NCBI RefSeq assembly: GCF_020921035.1
Contig: NC_063153.1
Coordinates: 12,772,001-12,836,000, forward strand
Source of the DNA: Rhodamnia argentea
Lineage: Eukaryota; Streptophyta; Magnoliopsida; Myrtales; Myrtaceae
Direction: 5' to 3'
DNA: 64,000 nt
The position numbers and the translations under genes were made by a program. The notes beneath the pieces were generated by a model that saw only the letters and a program-made list of their open reading frames with translations, did no database searches and had not been told where the DNA came from. Positions within the stretch are counted from its first letter, which is position 1. Each line of letters begins with the position of its first letter. Below are positions 46,851 to 58,345 of the stretch, piece by piece.

Positions 46851-49210
46851 CAATTGAACCATAATCACCTCATTGTTAAGTCCAAGACTTTCGGACAATA
46901 TCATCGGTCCATCACTGGTTCGTTCGTCATGGGTGGTGTTAAGATCCATTAGTTACACGGACGGACCATGGCCCGCTTAACTGGCCCGCCTGTGTAATTG
47001 AATGGGCTCATTGCAAAATTTCCTCCGGTTGGGCCGGGCTTGAAGTTTTAAACGGGTAAAATGTTTGCCAGATCCGAGTGCCCTGGTCCGACTAGACCCG
47101 TCCACATCAGACTCGAGCAGGAGCCCGAGTCAGTATCATTAAACCCGTTTCGTTAAAACGGGTCATAAATCCATTTCTTAACCCATATACGAGAAGGTAA
47201 GTTATTATATAGGTTAGTTATATTTAATAAATGAGTTTACATATTATACGGGTTGCATAAATGGGTCGTAAATATGTCATAAATGGATTTACGACCTAGA
47301 CCCAAATCGTCTCTATGAATCTCTCTTCATTTTCTCTTACCCTCACTCAATGCAGCGCTTACTTACCTCGGTTTGGGTATGAGTTCCCTTATATTGGGTC
47401 GGGTATGATCGAGTATGAGTTGGGTATGTGTCGGGTTGTATACGAGTCACCGAATTTGCATTGCATAAAAATTGGTCAAAAACGGGTTAAACGGATCTAT
47501 TGGGGTTGGTTCATTTTCAACCCTGATCCATTCGTTTGACGGGTCTAGGTAATGGGCCCTAAAATTTTCGGAGAAACATATAGGGCCCGCCCGACAAATG
47601 CAGAAACACGTCAAACTGGCCACCTGATTGGGAATAAAGAAAGGGAATTGCCAATGTGGAGCTTTTGCCCATTTTACAACAGAATTGCCATTGCAATCCA
47701 ACGTTGCTGATCGAGGCCTCCTTTTACATTGGTTATGTATGTGAATATAAGAGACCGGGCTAGAAGTCGTGTGAAGTGAACATTTCACATGATGAAGAAG
47801 AAGCCACGGCCCAAGCTTGGCGAAATTCATATTTTTTTGCATATTCCTATTCTGTCATAATTTCGGAAGCCGACGGTCCAAACTAGGGACGGCAATACGA
47901 CGGCGATTTCGTCCGGCCCGACTTTGCCTGTGTTCCGATTATGATTCGTCTCATCTCGCCGTGCTCGGGAATTCGTATGTTCATATGTTTGCGGATCGAA
48001 AGACTTGTTCTGTTAAAAGCCATAATCTCTCAATTCCTTTTATGTTCTTCGATAATTGTTGATTTTTTTTTTTGTTTGTTTGTTGCAACAGCCATTTTTC
48101 CTTTTACATTATTATAGCTCTATTTAACCTTTTGAGATCAGCTTCATACTTTACCATGTTTTACTCAAGGATGATCGATTTCAAAGTGGGTAAATTACTT
48201 ACCTGTTAGAATTGGTTTCCCATTTTGAAACCGTGAACTAAACCGCTTCCCTCTAGAAGGGGCGTGAAATCGAACTAGCTGGTTTCAAAGTCGATCGAAA
48301 TTTCCCATAAAACTTCCTGAGCATTTCCGAACCGAAAGCTATCTTTCTTTTGTCTTATTATTTTATGTTAGTGAATCGAGCATATCTATTTTGTAGTCAT
48401 GATGTAAAATCCCCCATAAAGCAAATCCAATATAAGACGGAATAGGAAAGTATTTAAGAGATTTTAAAATTTGGTCCAAAACCAGGCCTCACGTCGATAA
48501 TTCTCGACATAAAATAGGGAACTGAATCGCTCGAGGCAGGTTTTTCAATTTTTTCATCCGGATACCGAACCGGTCCTTATGTAAACCGGCCTAGAATCAA
48601 TCGGGGTACTGCCGGTTCAGTTCGGTTTCGGGGTTGAACCCGCCCGGTTGCTCGCCCATTGTTTTGCTCGAACAACCTATGCAAGTCTTCCGACAACGAA
48701 GCTAAGCCTCTTTGTCACCTTTTCAGTTGTCTCGATGGCTACTCAAATGAAGCTTTGCTTTTTGACGATGAATCCGACACCCATGTTTTTAGCGACTGAG
48801 GTTGGTGACTTGGTAGTCGTGCTTAACCAGGAATGCTTAGCGTAAGCCGCCTCTAACTTAGTACAAAACACGATGATCATTCACGAGGAAGAAACGAACC
48901 AAAGCAAGGTTATAAAAATCGAGGGAGACATTAACGCGCGTGGAAAACATGGGCTGCCAGATGGGCCAGCTTTGATTTTCCGACCAGATTGCGATTTTAG
49001 TGCATGCCTCAACTTGCTTTGAGTAGTAAGGAATTATCAATTTTTCAAAGTTTCCAGTTTTATTAACAAGTGGCATCACATCGTAAAGATAGATTTTCTA
49101 TATGTTATCGTGAGGTGATTCATCAAACTCACGAGCAAAGCCTTCACGATCGTGGGAGACAGTTGATGAATCGATCGTTCTTTTCTTCTTCTTCTTCTTT
49201 TTCAATGTTA
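46851..49210. other. Intergenic; decayed repeats, no gene recognised
   Basis: At 46970-47540 CCCGTTT/AACGGGT words recur in both orientations, and at 48560-48660 there are GGTTCGG/CCGGTTC words. Both suggest subterminal remnants of hAT-like elements without clear ends. No coding region is supported. Confidence 0.4.
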
Positions 49211-49217
49211 TCGTCCC

Positions 49218-49567
49218 GTGGTATGCTGGGCCACTTCATAAGGCTAACTATTATCGTCCGTATCTTATTAAAAACAAGTTATCTGTATCGACGTTATAGT
49301 GTTCGATATTAATTTCCTTTCCCCGTTTCTTGCCCCAAAGAAGCCGTATCCAACGAGAATCGAACCCGAGATTTCACGATCTTTAGAGAAACTTGATGTG
49401 TCAATAGACATGATATGGCAGGCCACTTCATAGGCTATCATCGTGTGAATCTTTGTCAAGGACAAGTTATATACATCGGGGTTTAAAGTATTCAACAATT
49501 CCTTTTCCCCGTTCATTGCTCCGGAAGAAGTCTTATCTAGTGAGAATCGAACCTGAGATTTCACGCT
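49218..49567. repeat. Short tandem duplication (two diverged units, about 190 bp apart)
   Basis: The units 49218-49380 and 49408-49567 share GGCCACTTCATA.GGCTA, ACAAGTTAT.T, CCTTTCCCCGTT and GAGAATCGAACC.GAGATTTCAC in order. The last phrase resembles a tRNA-type B box in reverse, but no tRNA fold is present. Confidence 0.7.
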
Positions 49568-49923
49568 CACCTTTCTAGAACATAAGTGGTCGTTACATGA
49601 ACTCGATCACGAAAATTTCGACCGAAGCGGGGCCATACTTTGTGCACGCGCTGCGCCTACAAACCGAAATATAGGGAAAACGACATGCATTTGCTCCTCA
49701 TAAGAGGAGAAGCCATTCCAATTGATGTAAAGAGAACAAAACAAAAGCAATTCAAATTAGCAAAACCTGGAGACTCTGCTCCCAAAAACCCAAATCATTC
49801 CCTAACGCTATCTTGTCTCCAAAGAAAGAATAGAAAAAAAACCAAACCAAGTCGTACCACCAAATGACCTAAAAGAAGACCCATAACTCTGGTCAGCATT
49901 GGTTTCCTTCCACCACAGGACCA

Positions 49924-49928
<5 letters not shown>

Positions 49929-49960
<32 letters not shown>
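49929..49960. repeat. Poly(A) tract, 32 A
   Basis: An uninterrupted run of A on the plus strand. It may be the tail of a retroposed sequence or a simple repeat. No retrogene is visible upstream. Confidence 0.85.
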
Positions 49961-49961
<1 letters not shown>

Positions 49962-49969
49962 CGGGCCCC

Positions 49970-50900
49970 ACCAAGAAAACAAAAAAGGAAATTAAAAAAA
50001 AAAAGCACCCACATTCTTAAAAAGAAAAGAAAAAAAGAAAAAATAAAAGAGAAACATGCATCTCATTTGACAAGTCAGAAGATTTAGATGGATTCGGTCA
50101 AATCGGGTCGACCCTACCACCCATGAAAAACAGGGCATGTGAATGTGATGCTGCCGATCCTCCCAAGAGGGGTCTGTCCAACCTACGCCCATCGATGCTG
50201 TCCTAAAAAGACTCGAATTTACTTACCAAGAAAGGACAGGGACGTGAACCATGTGACCAATTTGAACAACTCTCGAAAATGGGTCATCCCCCATTTTTTT
50301 TTTTTCCCTTTCCTTTAGGGCACCTAATCTCCTCCTACTTGTTGACTTGCCCTTTAGTTCGTGGGACCATGCAAAAAATATTGTTGTCTGCTGTCTGCCC
50401 CTATTTTCCATCTTTCACTCCTGCGTTCAACTTTCAAAGACGCGTACGCTTTTTTTCTTCGCCAACATATTTGATTCTGATTTGGTCAAAGCATGCCGTC
50501 CTTTAGGTGTTCGATGCGTATCGATTCGAACGCGACGTTTTATTCATATTGAAAATGTCCCCTAATCGGTCCTTTGGGGCACCAAAAAAAAGCGCGACTC
50601 TTCCGATCGGCTGAATTCACCGCGCGGCGGTGTCGCAATTGATGGGAAATTTCCATACTTGCACATAAAAAAGTTACATTTAAGCAGAATTAGTAGTAAT
50701 TGTAGCAAATTGAAAGCGGGGTGCTGGAGTTATTAATTACAAATAATGGTAGAATTTAATGGACAGTTAGGCCTAATTGGCTTTGCTGGCAATGGTCAGG
50801 AGAGCCATAGCTCGAAGAGCTAAAAAGGGAACTGGAGCTAAGGAAATCACCATTAGCAAAAACTTAATAATTGCTAAGATTAATAACTAATAATGATGAT
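49970..50900. other. Intergenic; JAZ 3' flank, no other gene recognised
   Basis: No family-bearing frame was found. The JAZ 3' UTR lies in the upper part, including an ATG/GAT trinucleotide run at about 50893-50908. Confidence 0.45.
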
Positions 50901-50924
50901 GATGATGAAAATAATATGCTCAAA

Positions 50925-52990
50925 CTACTGTGATTGAGCAGCTAAGGTGAGCCATGACTTGCTCTCAGCAGGCTTGGAAGGAGGTGCGGGTGAGCCGGTT
51001 GTTGGGTATGGTGCTCTCGCTGTTATCCTGTGAAAATGAAACCAGAAAGACAAAGATTAGCAATAGATCCAAAGATGGAAAAACACAGCGAAGACCGCAT
51101 ATGTTCGGACTGGTGTCGGAATGCCTACCTATCTTTTCTCTTCTCCAGGAAGCGGTGGAGCGAGTTTCTCCGGGCGATAGGCAGATCTGCAATCACAGGG
51201 AAATGAAAAATATCAGCAGAAGGCTTGGTAAGAATTCGAAGTTCGTCCCTAATCAATTAAGAAATAACGCCATATGGTCCAAAAAGAAGATCATTACCTG
51301 AAACTGTTGGCTCAGGGAGGCACGCTTGGATAATGTTAATAGCCGGATGATGCGGGGGGAGGCCACGGCTGAGGACCGGATTGACCCGGCTTTTGACAGT
51401 TTCAGGGGCGTAAGCATTTCTCCCGTTGGACAGAGTGGGAGTGCCCGGAGGGGTGAAATTGGGCGGGCTTCCCTTGCTTGCCATGAGCATGACCTCTTTC
51501 GCCTTATCAGCCGGAAAATCGTTGAACACGATGACTTGCCCAGCATAGAAAATGGTCATCTGTGCAGCTTCTGGCTCCTTAGTAGCAGGTCTGGCCTCAC
51601 TGTAAAACCATAAACACAACTTTTAAATCCATCTCCTAAAAAAATTACAATACTTTCGATAAAATCGAATAATAGGTTCGACAAGTATCTACCAATGTCC
51701 CTGCATGAATTAAGGAAGAGACTTTGCATTTTCTTGAAGTAAAGAATGTTGAATGGCTCAAACATAGATGAACTCTTTATCGCTTTGCCTTAAAATAAGC
51801 TAATCATCAGATTCATTTGAGCATAAAGCTTCTTCATCAAGTAATTACTATTCAGCTACAGTGCTTGTCATATACACCACTTCATTATCATGTATAGTTC
51901 TAATTTTTTTCCAACAGTAATTTCGTGTTCCCGTTGAGAGAAAACCAAATGATAAAAGAAGGCAAATCCCGACTTACATTGAATCAGCAGCAACTCTTGC
52001 AACACCTTCCTTGGTGTAGCCGAAACCGACTTGCTGAGGGAACAGATCCATGGACTTCACTGGCCGAGGAGGAGGCGCCGCGAAGTTCATCGGGTTCGCC
52101 CCGGCAGCCTGACGCAGCATCTCGGGCGCGCCTGCATAATAATAGTGTCGATACATCAGAAAATAAGTCATTTCGATCTCCCTCTCCCGACAGAACATTG
52201 TCCTATGAACTTCATAAACCTCTTCCGAGACCAAACTTATATAGTCCCCAAGTGAAGGGAATTGGTATACTAACAATACTCTTCCAAAATAAATTTATAA
52301 GAGAGAAAAACAAAAGGCCCGGTTCTCTAGCCAACAGAAGAGAGAAAGTCGCAACAGAACGAACCCAATTAGGCATTTTCTTCACGTTGCGTAAATCAGC
52401 GGAAGGCAAATTCAAAGCGCGAGTGTTTGTCGCGGACAGGTGTCGAATCTCGAAAATTCCAAGGAAAATTATCGTGCCACAATAATTCGAAATCACCAGA
52501 ATCCTAACTACGAGTCGCCAGCGCCAACATCCACAAGCAACCCTCCACTGCACATGACCCGTTTGACGTAATGCACAGAGGAAATGGACATTTCGCAGGT
52601 GGGAACGCCCACGAACACGGAACAAGAAAACGAAGAAGACGGCTCTCGTATTAAAAAACAAAAAAAAAAACAAAAATCACCAAACACCATCGAATCGAAG
52701 AAAAAGAATTCAAAAACCCATTTCCAATTTATTCTCCACGAGGAAGGGACATGAATCTACAAAACAGCGTTTCCACGACAACGTCGGAACGAACGTACAA
52801 AATGATGAAAAGGGTGGGTCATGTGCGTACCGAGGGTGAGATCGCCGAGAGTGCCCTTCTCCTTCAAGTACTGGCTCAGCAAGCTGCAAGTCTGGGAGAA
52901 GTTGCTGGCGGGCTTCTCCGGGGACCTGGACAGGTTCCGCCCGGCGAGCACACCGGAATCCGAGAGCCCCGACGAGGTCGTCGACGACAT
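50925..52990 (-). CDS. JAZ: JAZ repressor of jasmonate signalling (TIFY10/JAZ1-2-like)
   Basis: Five minus-strand exons: 52990-52831, 52131-51978, 51599-51298, 51186-51129, 51027-50925 (TAG). They sum to 777 nt, 258 aa. The N-terminal block [26 protein letters not shown] (about 30-54) is characteristic of TIFY10 proteins. The ZIM/TIFY domain is about 116-146, with TIFYAG at 120-125 and [17 protein letters not shown], and binds NINJA and other JAZs. The Jas degron/MYC-binding motif is about 206-232 ([20 protein letters not shown] then ITARAPY). JAZ proteins repress MYC2-type factors and are degraded through COI1 when jasmonoyl-isoleucine is present. The intron splitting the Jas motif before its PY tail is the conserved Jas intron. 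No LxLxL EAR motif is seen. Assignment to TIFY10 is by the N-terminal block; the exact paralogue is open. Confidence 0.95.
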
Positions 52991-53280
52991 CTTCTGGCCC
53001 TACGCCGTAACACCCAGCAAGAAACCACAAAAAAAGAAACGGACACGCGGCTTCGGGCGAGAAACCCCCGGAATAATGGAGGGAGGAGGAGGAGGAGGGG
53101 GAGTTGAGAAAAGCCGTGTGTGCTTTCCGAGCAGTTGGGCCTTTTCCTGTGATGCTCTGAGAAGAGAGAGAGAGAGAAACATAGAGAGACAGAAGGAGAA
53201 GGAGGAGGGAGGTTAAAGGACGTGATTTATTGTGGGTTGGGGGGAGGAGAGAGAGAGTGTTGGTTGAGTAGTAAGAAGCA
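52991..53280 (-). promoter_or_regulatory. JAZ 5' leader
   Basis: The sequence immediately before the start codon has CT/TC-rich runs on the coding strand (GA-rich on the plus strand at 53162-53260). No upstream ORF is clearly conserved and the transcription start is unknown. Confidence 0.4.
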
Positions 53281-53561
53281 CGAGGAATATGTGGGAGGAG
53301 GAGGCTTTTTCTTTTTCTTTATTTTTATTTTTGTTATTATTTTAATTTGATTTTTTTTTTTTTTTTTGGTTGGGGTGTGTGTGTGGGAGGGAAGAAGAAC
53401 AGGTTCCTCGTAGCTTCCGAGGTCTCCTCCTCGTTCTTTTTTCTTTGTCGGGGAAATTTCTTTATTTCGGGATTTCAAATAATTTTTTGGGATTATTTTA
53501 ATTGTCTGGCCTTTATTTGGGGGGGTGGTGGTGCGCGTTCGTGCTCCGTGGAATTGCAAAA

Positions 53562-53567
53562 CACGTG
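53562..53567. promoter_or_regulatory. G-box CACGTG upstream of JAZ
   Basis: A palindromic CACGTG in AACACGTGGGCC lies about 570 bp upstream of the JAZ ATG, with a CCACGTTTTT variant about 30 bp further. MYC2-type factors bind G-boxes, and JAZ genes are their direct targets. The site is seen; its use is inferred. Confidence 0.5.
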
Positions 53568-53699
53568 GGCCTTTTCGTTCGAGTTGTAACGCCGTCCACG
53601 TTTTTGCACCCCCCGCCCTCGCTTCCGTCGGATTTACGAAACTGCCCTTCTGAATTTTCTTGAGACGATCCACATCCACTAGCCGTCTCCTTTGCAGTC

Positions 53700-54140
53700 A
53701 GCTCTCTTCCATTTATTTTTTGAATTTTATGTGACCCCGGCTTTTTTCTTCTTCTTTTTTTTCATTAGTTGAATGTTCAATCTTTTTTTTACGGATAATT
53801 CGATCATTTGATATGATAATCTCTTTCTATAATATGTCGATCTTTTGACAACTTGAAGCGTGGGTTATCCTCGATCTAGGATTTAGTCGTTACATAATAG
53901 CAGTAGGAATGTCCAAAAAAAAAAAAAATAGCGTTAGAAGCTTTTTTTTTTTTGTTTAATGAATGACATGCTATGATTAATGTTAGCAAAAATATGTTTA
54001 ATCATGAAATTTGGCCTGCTATGTTTCATTTTGATTGTCGAAGTGATTAAATATTGAACCGCACGCCTTCATTTAACTGCTTAAAATTTTAGAACAATTG
54101 GTGATGATTCACTAAATTTCACGTGCTATAAGAAGATGAG
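53700..54140. other. Intergenic, AT-rich; no gene recognised
   Basis: Poly(T) and poly(A) runs, with the phrase TTAACTGCTTAAAATTTTAGA..AATTGGTGATGATTCAC. That phrase recurs as a diverged copy near 59760-59890, so it belongs to a dispersed repeat. Confidence 0.4.
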
Positions 54141-54145
54141 ATGCT

Positions 54146-54388
54146 AAGTTCGAATCTTTCGGGCCCTTATTTACGTCCCAAATTACGTATTAGGCCAAAC
54201 TACTTGTGAGTAGCTTGAATACGAGCCGATGATTATTTGAGATCGCGCACTTAATTTAGAGTTGGCCCTAAGTTCGAATCTTTCGGACCCTTGTTTACGT
54301 CCCAAATTAAATATTAGGTCAAACTACTCATGAGTAGCTCAAATACAACTCGGTATTTATTTGAGATCGCACACTTAATTTAGAGTCA
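54146..54388. repeat. Tandem duplication, 124-bp period, two units
   Basis: AAGTTCGAATCTTTCGG.CCCTT.TTTACGTCCCAAATTA begins at 54146 and again at 54270. Each unit runs to GAGATCGC.CACTTAATTTAGAGT. The two units differ at about a dozen positions. Confidence 0.85.
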
Positions 54389-54399
54389 AGTTTGAGCCG

Positions 54400-55625
54400 C
54401 TCGACTTTTTGTCGGGCTTGAATTCAAACTTGCCAATACACATCTCGGGAGGCTTGCTAGTCTCATTGAATTTCGACCGATCTTTTCAAGAAATTTACTA
54501 GTTATAGAAATAGACACAAAAATCCTTAAATTCATGTGGTACGCACGTGGGTGAGTATGCTTACACATGTATACATGCCCATATAAGCATACATGTAAGG
54601 AAAAAAAATATTCAAATTAATTGAGTTCGAGTTTTTAATCCTTCTACGTCTCAATTTGAACTCAAGTCGAGTTCATTCGAGCTTGAATCAAACATGGTTC
54701 GATTTGAATTTCGAGCATTATAATGTTAGAAACTAAGTCGAGTTCACTCAATTTATTTATTAGTTTTTTTTTTTTTTAGGAGGGGGGAGGGAAGCATGGC
54801 ATATATTAGCTGAGTGAGTTAAAACTTGGCGTTGTATCGGCTCGGCTCGGCTCGGCGCGCACCAGCTACCCAAAGCCGAGGGAGCGTGGGGCCGTGGAGG
54901 GATCGACGGGGGTGGTTATGGATTTTCGAGTTTGCCCCTCCGACCCTCAATGCTCACGTGGCGTTAACTGCCGTTAGCGGCGTTTGGAGGTGCCGTGTCG
55001 CGGGTGAATGTGGAGACCGACGTGATGGGGTCGGGTGTGCCCCACGCGCCTTCTTTTTCCTTCTTTATTCTTTATTCTTTATTCTTTTTTTAAATCCCAG
55101 CTTGAAAAATCAGGAGCGTCACGGCAAAGCGCGCGTTACCCTTTTCCGCCAACCGCGCAACGTGGCGCGTGTGTGGAAAAGCCGGTGACAGTGACGGTCG
55201 TCTCGCTGGAAAAGATTGTCTGCAGTTCGTTTCACGTTGGCCTGAAATGCACTCGCTTCACATCCAATCCCGTTTAGCCAACGCATGTCTATGCGTACGA
55301 CTTTCTAGAAATTAAAGAGCTCTTTTCTTCTTGTGTGTGTGTGTGTTTTTTTTATTTGTTGTAGCTTTTATCATATGAATGATATCAAGAAGCAAAATGG
55401 CAACCACGAGGTGAGCACCCGAAAGAGAACAAAAAATCGATTTCGATTAGATGTGTCAAACGGGCAGATTAGTTCAAGTTTGGATCGGATCCTATATGAT
55501 CTTATTCATTTTAATCTATTTAACTCGTTTTGACCCATATTCATGCAGTACACTTTTAACGACCTATACACAATCCGCATTACTTTTTTTTTTTTGTCAA
55601 ACAATATGTATTATTTAGACACTTC
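54400..55625. other. Intergenic; G+C-rich patch at 54830-55210 without a supported gene
   Basis: The patch gives open frames on the plus strand but with no family match. It has repeated CGGCTCGGCT units at 54838-54856 and CG-rich low-complexity sequence. It was rejected as coding. Confidence 0.4.
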
Positions 55626-55629
55626 TATA

Positions 55630-55800
55630 TTTAACCAAATTATAGAATAATTATTTCTTATAATTCTATGAAAAAAAAATGATATTGCTAAACCACTTTC
55701 ATGCGATATCAATTTAGTGAAAAAATAAAATTTTAAAATTTTAAAATTTTAAAATTTTAAAATTTATTATTTATTTTTATTTTCTATCGTCTTTTGCTTT
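55630..55800. repeat. Dispersed repeat copy with an (AAAATTTT)n insertion
   Basis: TTTCTTATAATTCTATG, GATATTGCTAAACCACTTTC and ATCAATTTAGTGAAAAA match the repeat at 1140-1330. Within it, an 8-bp self-complementary unit AAAATTTT is repeated about five times (55726-55766). That array is absent from the other copy. Confidence 0.6.
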
Positions 55801-57010
55801 TTTTTTTTCCTCGGCAACCGACAGAGGGCTACTGTGGGTAATGGTCGATCGCGATGTTCCGCCTCTTAAACAGTTTTTACATTATTTATTTATTTTTCTT
55901 TCTGTCTTTTTCTTTCAAAAAATAAGAAATAAAAATAAAAAAAATAATCTAGTACACTCGACGTCCATTGACCCATGGCAAATCATTTTCACATACCTTA
56001 ATCAAATTTTCTAGTATACTCGAGTTCCTTTAACCCATATTGATGGCTTTAACTTGGATGATCATAGTCGGAGTATGTACATTAAAATCCGGACCGGCAT
56101 TCATTTTCACATATCCTAATAAAATTTTCTGATCATATCGAGTCGTGTCATTAAGAAGCACCGTAAATTCATTACTTATGTTGGAAACCTACGTATCGCA
56201 TTCGTGTCTCTTTCGGGGTCGCTACTTTAACCAAATATGAAGGTGCTAATTCATGTAAAAAAAATCGTCCCGATGGAAATAATGTTAATTAATGTTGATT
56301 AATTAAAAAAATAATGGTAATTAATAAGGTGGGAATGTCAATGTTGTAAGCATACGTGTCCGGTCCGCCGAGTAATGCGAGGGAGCAACAAAAGCGTGCT
56401 CCTCCCCGCACGGGTGTCGGATGGAGACAAAGTCACGAGATTCCAGTTCGAGTACTTATTCAATAATATCCCATGTATCCTCTATAGCATTGCTACGTAT
56501 CATTAAGTGAATCAATATGTACAAGTATCGTTACTATTACTCCTAGCATTGCTTGTTGAACAATTAGGATTACTAGAGAGTTCGTTTCATCGGGACGTAC
56601 GATTCGAAAGTAATTTTGCGACACAACCTGTTCCGAGAGCCTACGCATGATACGAGAGCATCCGATACCGTTCTCTTCCCTCGGAAGGTAATATGACTCG
56701 ACATTTAATGTAGCCAAAGTATACATATTGGGATTTTATTATGAGAACCGCCGGTCTAAAATATTTCTTAATCTAAATAAACGGCAAAACACAATTTTCG
56801 ATGTTAACAAAATGAACGCAATTACTAAAAATAAAAATAAAATGTGTGTATGAATTATGATCCATGCTTGTGTTGTGAATGCAAATTCTCTTCTCCGACT
56901 TTTTTTCACGGAAAGCGAAGGACACGCGGAGATTGACCCGTGTGAAAAACGGGGAGATGTAGAGAGAGAGGGCGGGGAGAGGGGCGTGCACCGGCAACGC
57001 TCCACATGAC
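55801..57010. other. Intergenic; no gene recognised
   Basis: AT-rich with scattered CG words. No supported coding region. Confidence 0.45.
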
Positions 57011-57012
57011 GA

Positions 57013-57018
57013 CACGTG
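57013..57018. promoter_or_regulatory. CACGTG G-box next to a G-quadruplex candidate
   Basis: GACACGTGGC at 57011-57020 is a strong G-box/ABRE core 13 bp from the G-run array. No adjacent gene is identified, so relevance is unknown. Confidence 0.4.
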
Positions 57019-57030
57019 GCGAGATCGCAA

Positions 57031-57066
57031 GGGTGGGGTTGGGGTGGGGTTAGTTGGGGGTGGGGG
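57031..57066 (+). other. G-quadruplex-forming candidate
   Basis: Six G-runs of 3-5 bases lie within 36 bp, separated by loops T, TT, T, TTAGTT and T. This exceeds the usual four-run requirement for an intramolecular G-quadruplex. Confidence 0.75.
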
Positions 57067-57394
57067 ACAAAATCCCTGGCGACGGTGACGTGGCGGTGAG
57101 CGATTCCCTGGAAATCACCGGGAATGTTGGTGCTCACGGGCGAATCGTGACTTTCGGTTTCGATTTGATTCTTTTTCTGAGGGCGGGGGTGGTTTCGGGC
57201 GCACGTGATCTTCGTGTCTCCTCCGCGTTTTCTTTCGTCGGGGGTCGGTCCCAGGAAGCAAACCCCGGACGTTCCCGTCAAATAACGATATCTCCCCACT
57301 CCGATTCCCCCTTTTTTTTTTGTAAATTAATTTTTTTTTTGAAAAAATTCTCATTCACTCTTTACGATTGGAAGCAACTAACTTGATAATTTGA

Positions 57395-57550
57395 TAGTGC
57401 TATCGGTTATTTCTGACCACACGATCTCTTAATCAATAAGTGCTTTATGTAAAACATGAGATAATAGTGTGTGAATTTGTACCGACCATGACAATATTAT
57501 CAAGAAAGTATTTCCTTTTAAAATTTTAACCATTCTATCTCCTTATTACC
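57395..57550. repeat. Dispersed repeat, copy 1 of a pair with 60485-60640
   Basis: GGTTATTTCTGACCACACGA, TCTCTTAATCAATAAGTGC and TTATGTAAAA are repeated at 60505-60555 with few differences. Downstream ACGG/ACCG..GACAA.AT and TTTCCTTTT words are also shared. Confidence 0.65.
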
Positions 57551-58340
57551 TTATCTTTCGGAAAACAAAGGTTTTAGCAACATAAAAGGTTCGTTGCGTA
57601 TGACTTCAATTCGACACTTGATCCTCTTTTTGTGACGAGTTTGAAGCTTTTACGAGGTTGAATGTGGTCGCCATGTCTCGCTCCTTGCAGCGGGATAATT
57701 TGAAGCAAACCAATTATCGATGCATGATATGTAATACATTCCACGAGATTAATAAACATCGAAGATGGACGGAAAGGATTTTTGACTTAACCTGCTACAA
57801 TTGTAAATGTATTACGGTCACGACGGACGGACCGTCAAACATATCTCCCCTTTTTGCAAGGCCATTATTTCTACTTGGAAAATTTACCGAAAAGGCTCGT
57901 CAGCCCGAGCCGAGCACCAAAACATTCACTACACGCTCAAGACCCCCCCTACCATGTACGAGACGGGCGTCACCGATTGTGTCGTGGTCGACGGGCTCGA
58001 CCCGCCCGGTTGCCGGGATCGGAAAATCATTCACCCCGTGTATCTCCAGCTTTCACGAGGCATCATTTGAACTCGAGCGTTGATATGCATATCAACAGTG
58101 TCTTGGTTCCAAAGGTAGTGTACAGAAAAGTGGACGGAGTCCACCCGCAATGAATGTGTCTGGTTTTCCGTAATCGCACGTACAGTACAGTGGTCTCGCC
58201 AGTTGTCAAGTTGAGTGCGACCGATCCGGTCCTAGCCAGTTTTAGTCAGCAACGTTTTCAATGTTCCGGAAAATGACTTACGAACTTGCTCCGAAATTCC
58301 TTCGTTCCCCATTCATCACGAACATCGCAAAGTCCAGGAC
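57551..58340. other. Intergenic; no gene recognised
   Basis: Several overlapping open frames exist at 57660-58150 because the stretch is C+G-richer. None shows a domain or splice-supported structure. Confidence 0.4.
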
Positions 58341-58345
58341 ATTTC

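Noticed and set aside
49358..49380. Reverse-strand GGGTTCGATTCTC resembling a tRNA B box
   Set aside because: No A box, acceptor stem or cloverleaf can be built around it. The phrase is part of a duplicated repeat.
53227..53679. Minus-strand 150-codon frame upstream of JAZ
   Set aside because: Lys-rich low complexity from T/A runs, inside the JAZ promoter region, with no family.
54826..55188. Plus-strand 120-codon frame in a C+G-rich patch
   Set aside because: Low-complexity Arg/Ala/Gly content, CGGCT repeats at its start and no family likeness.
57054..58153. Overlapping frames around the G-run region and 57660-58150
   Set aside because: Open only through base composition; no domains or consistent splice structure.
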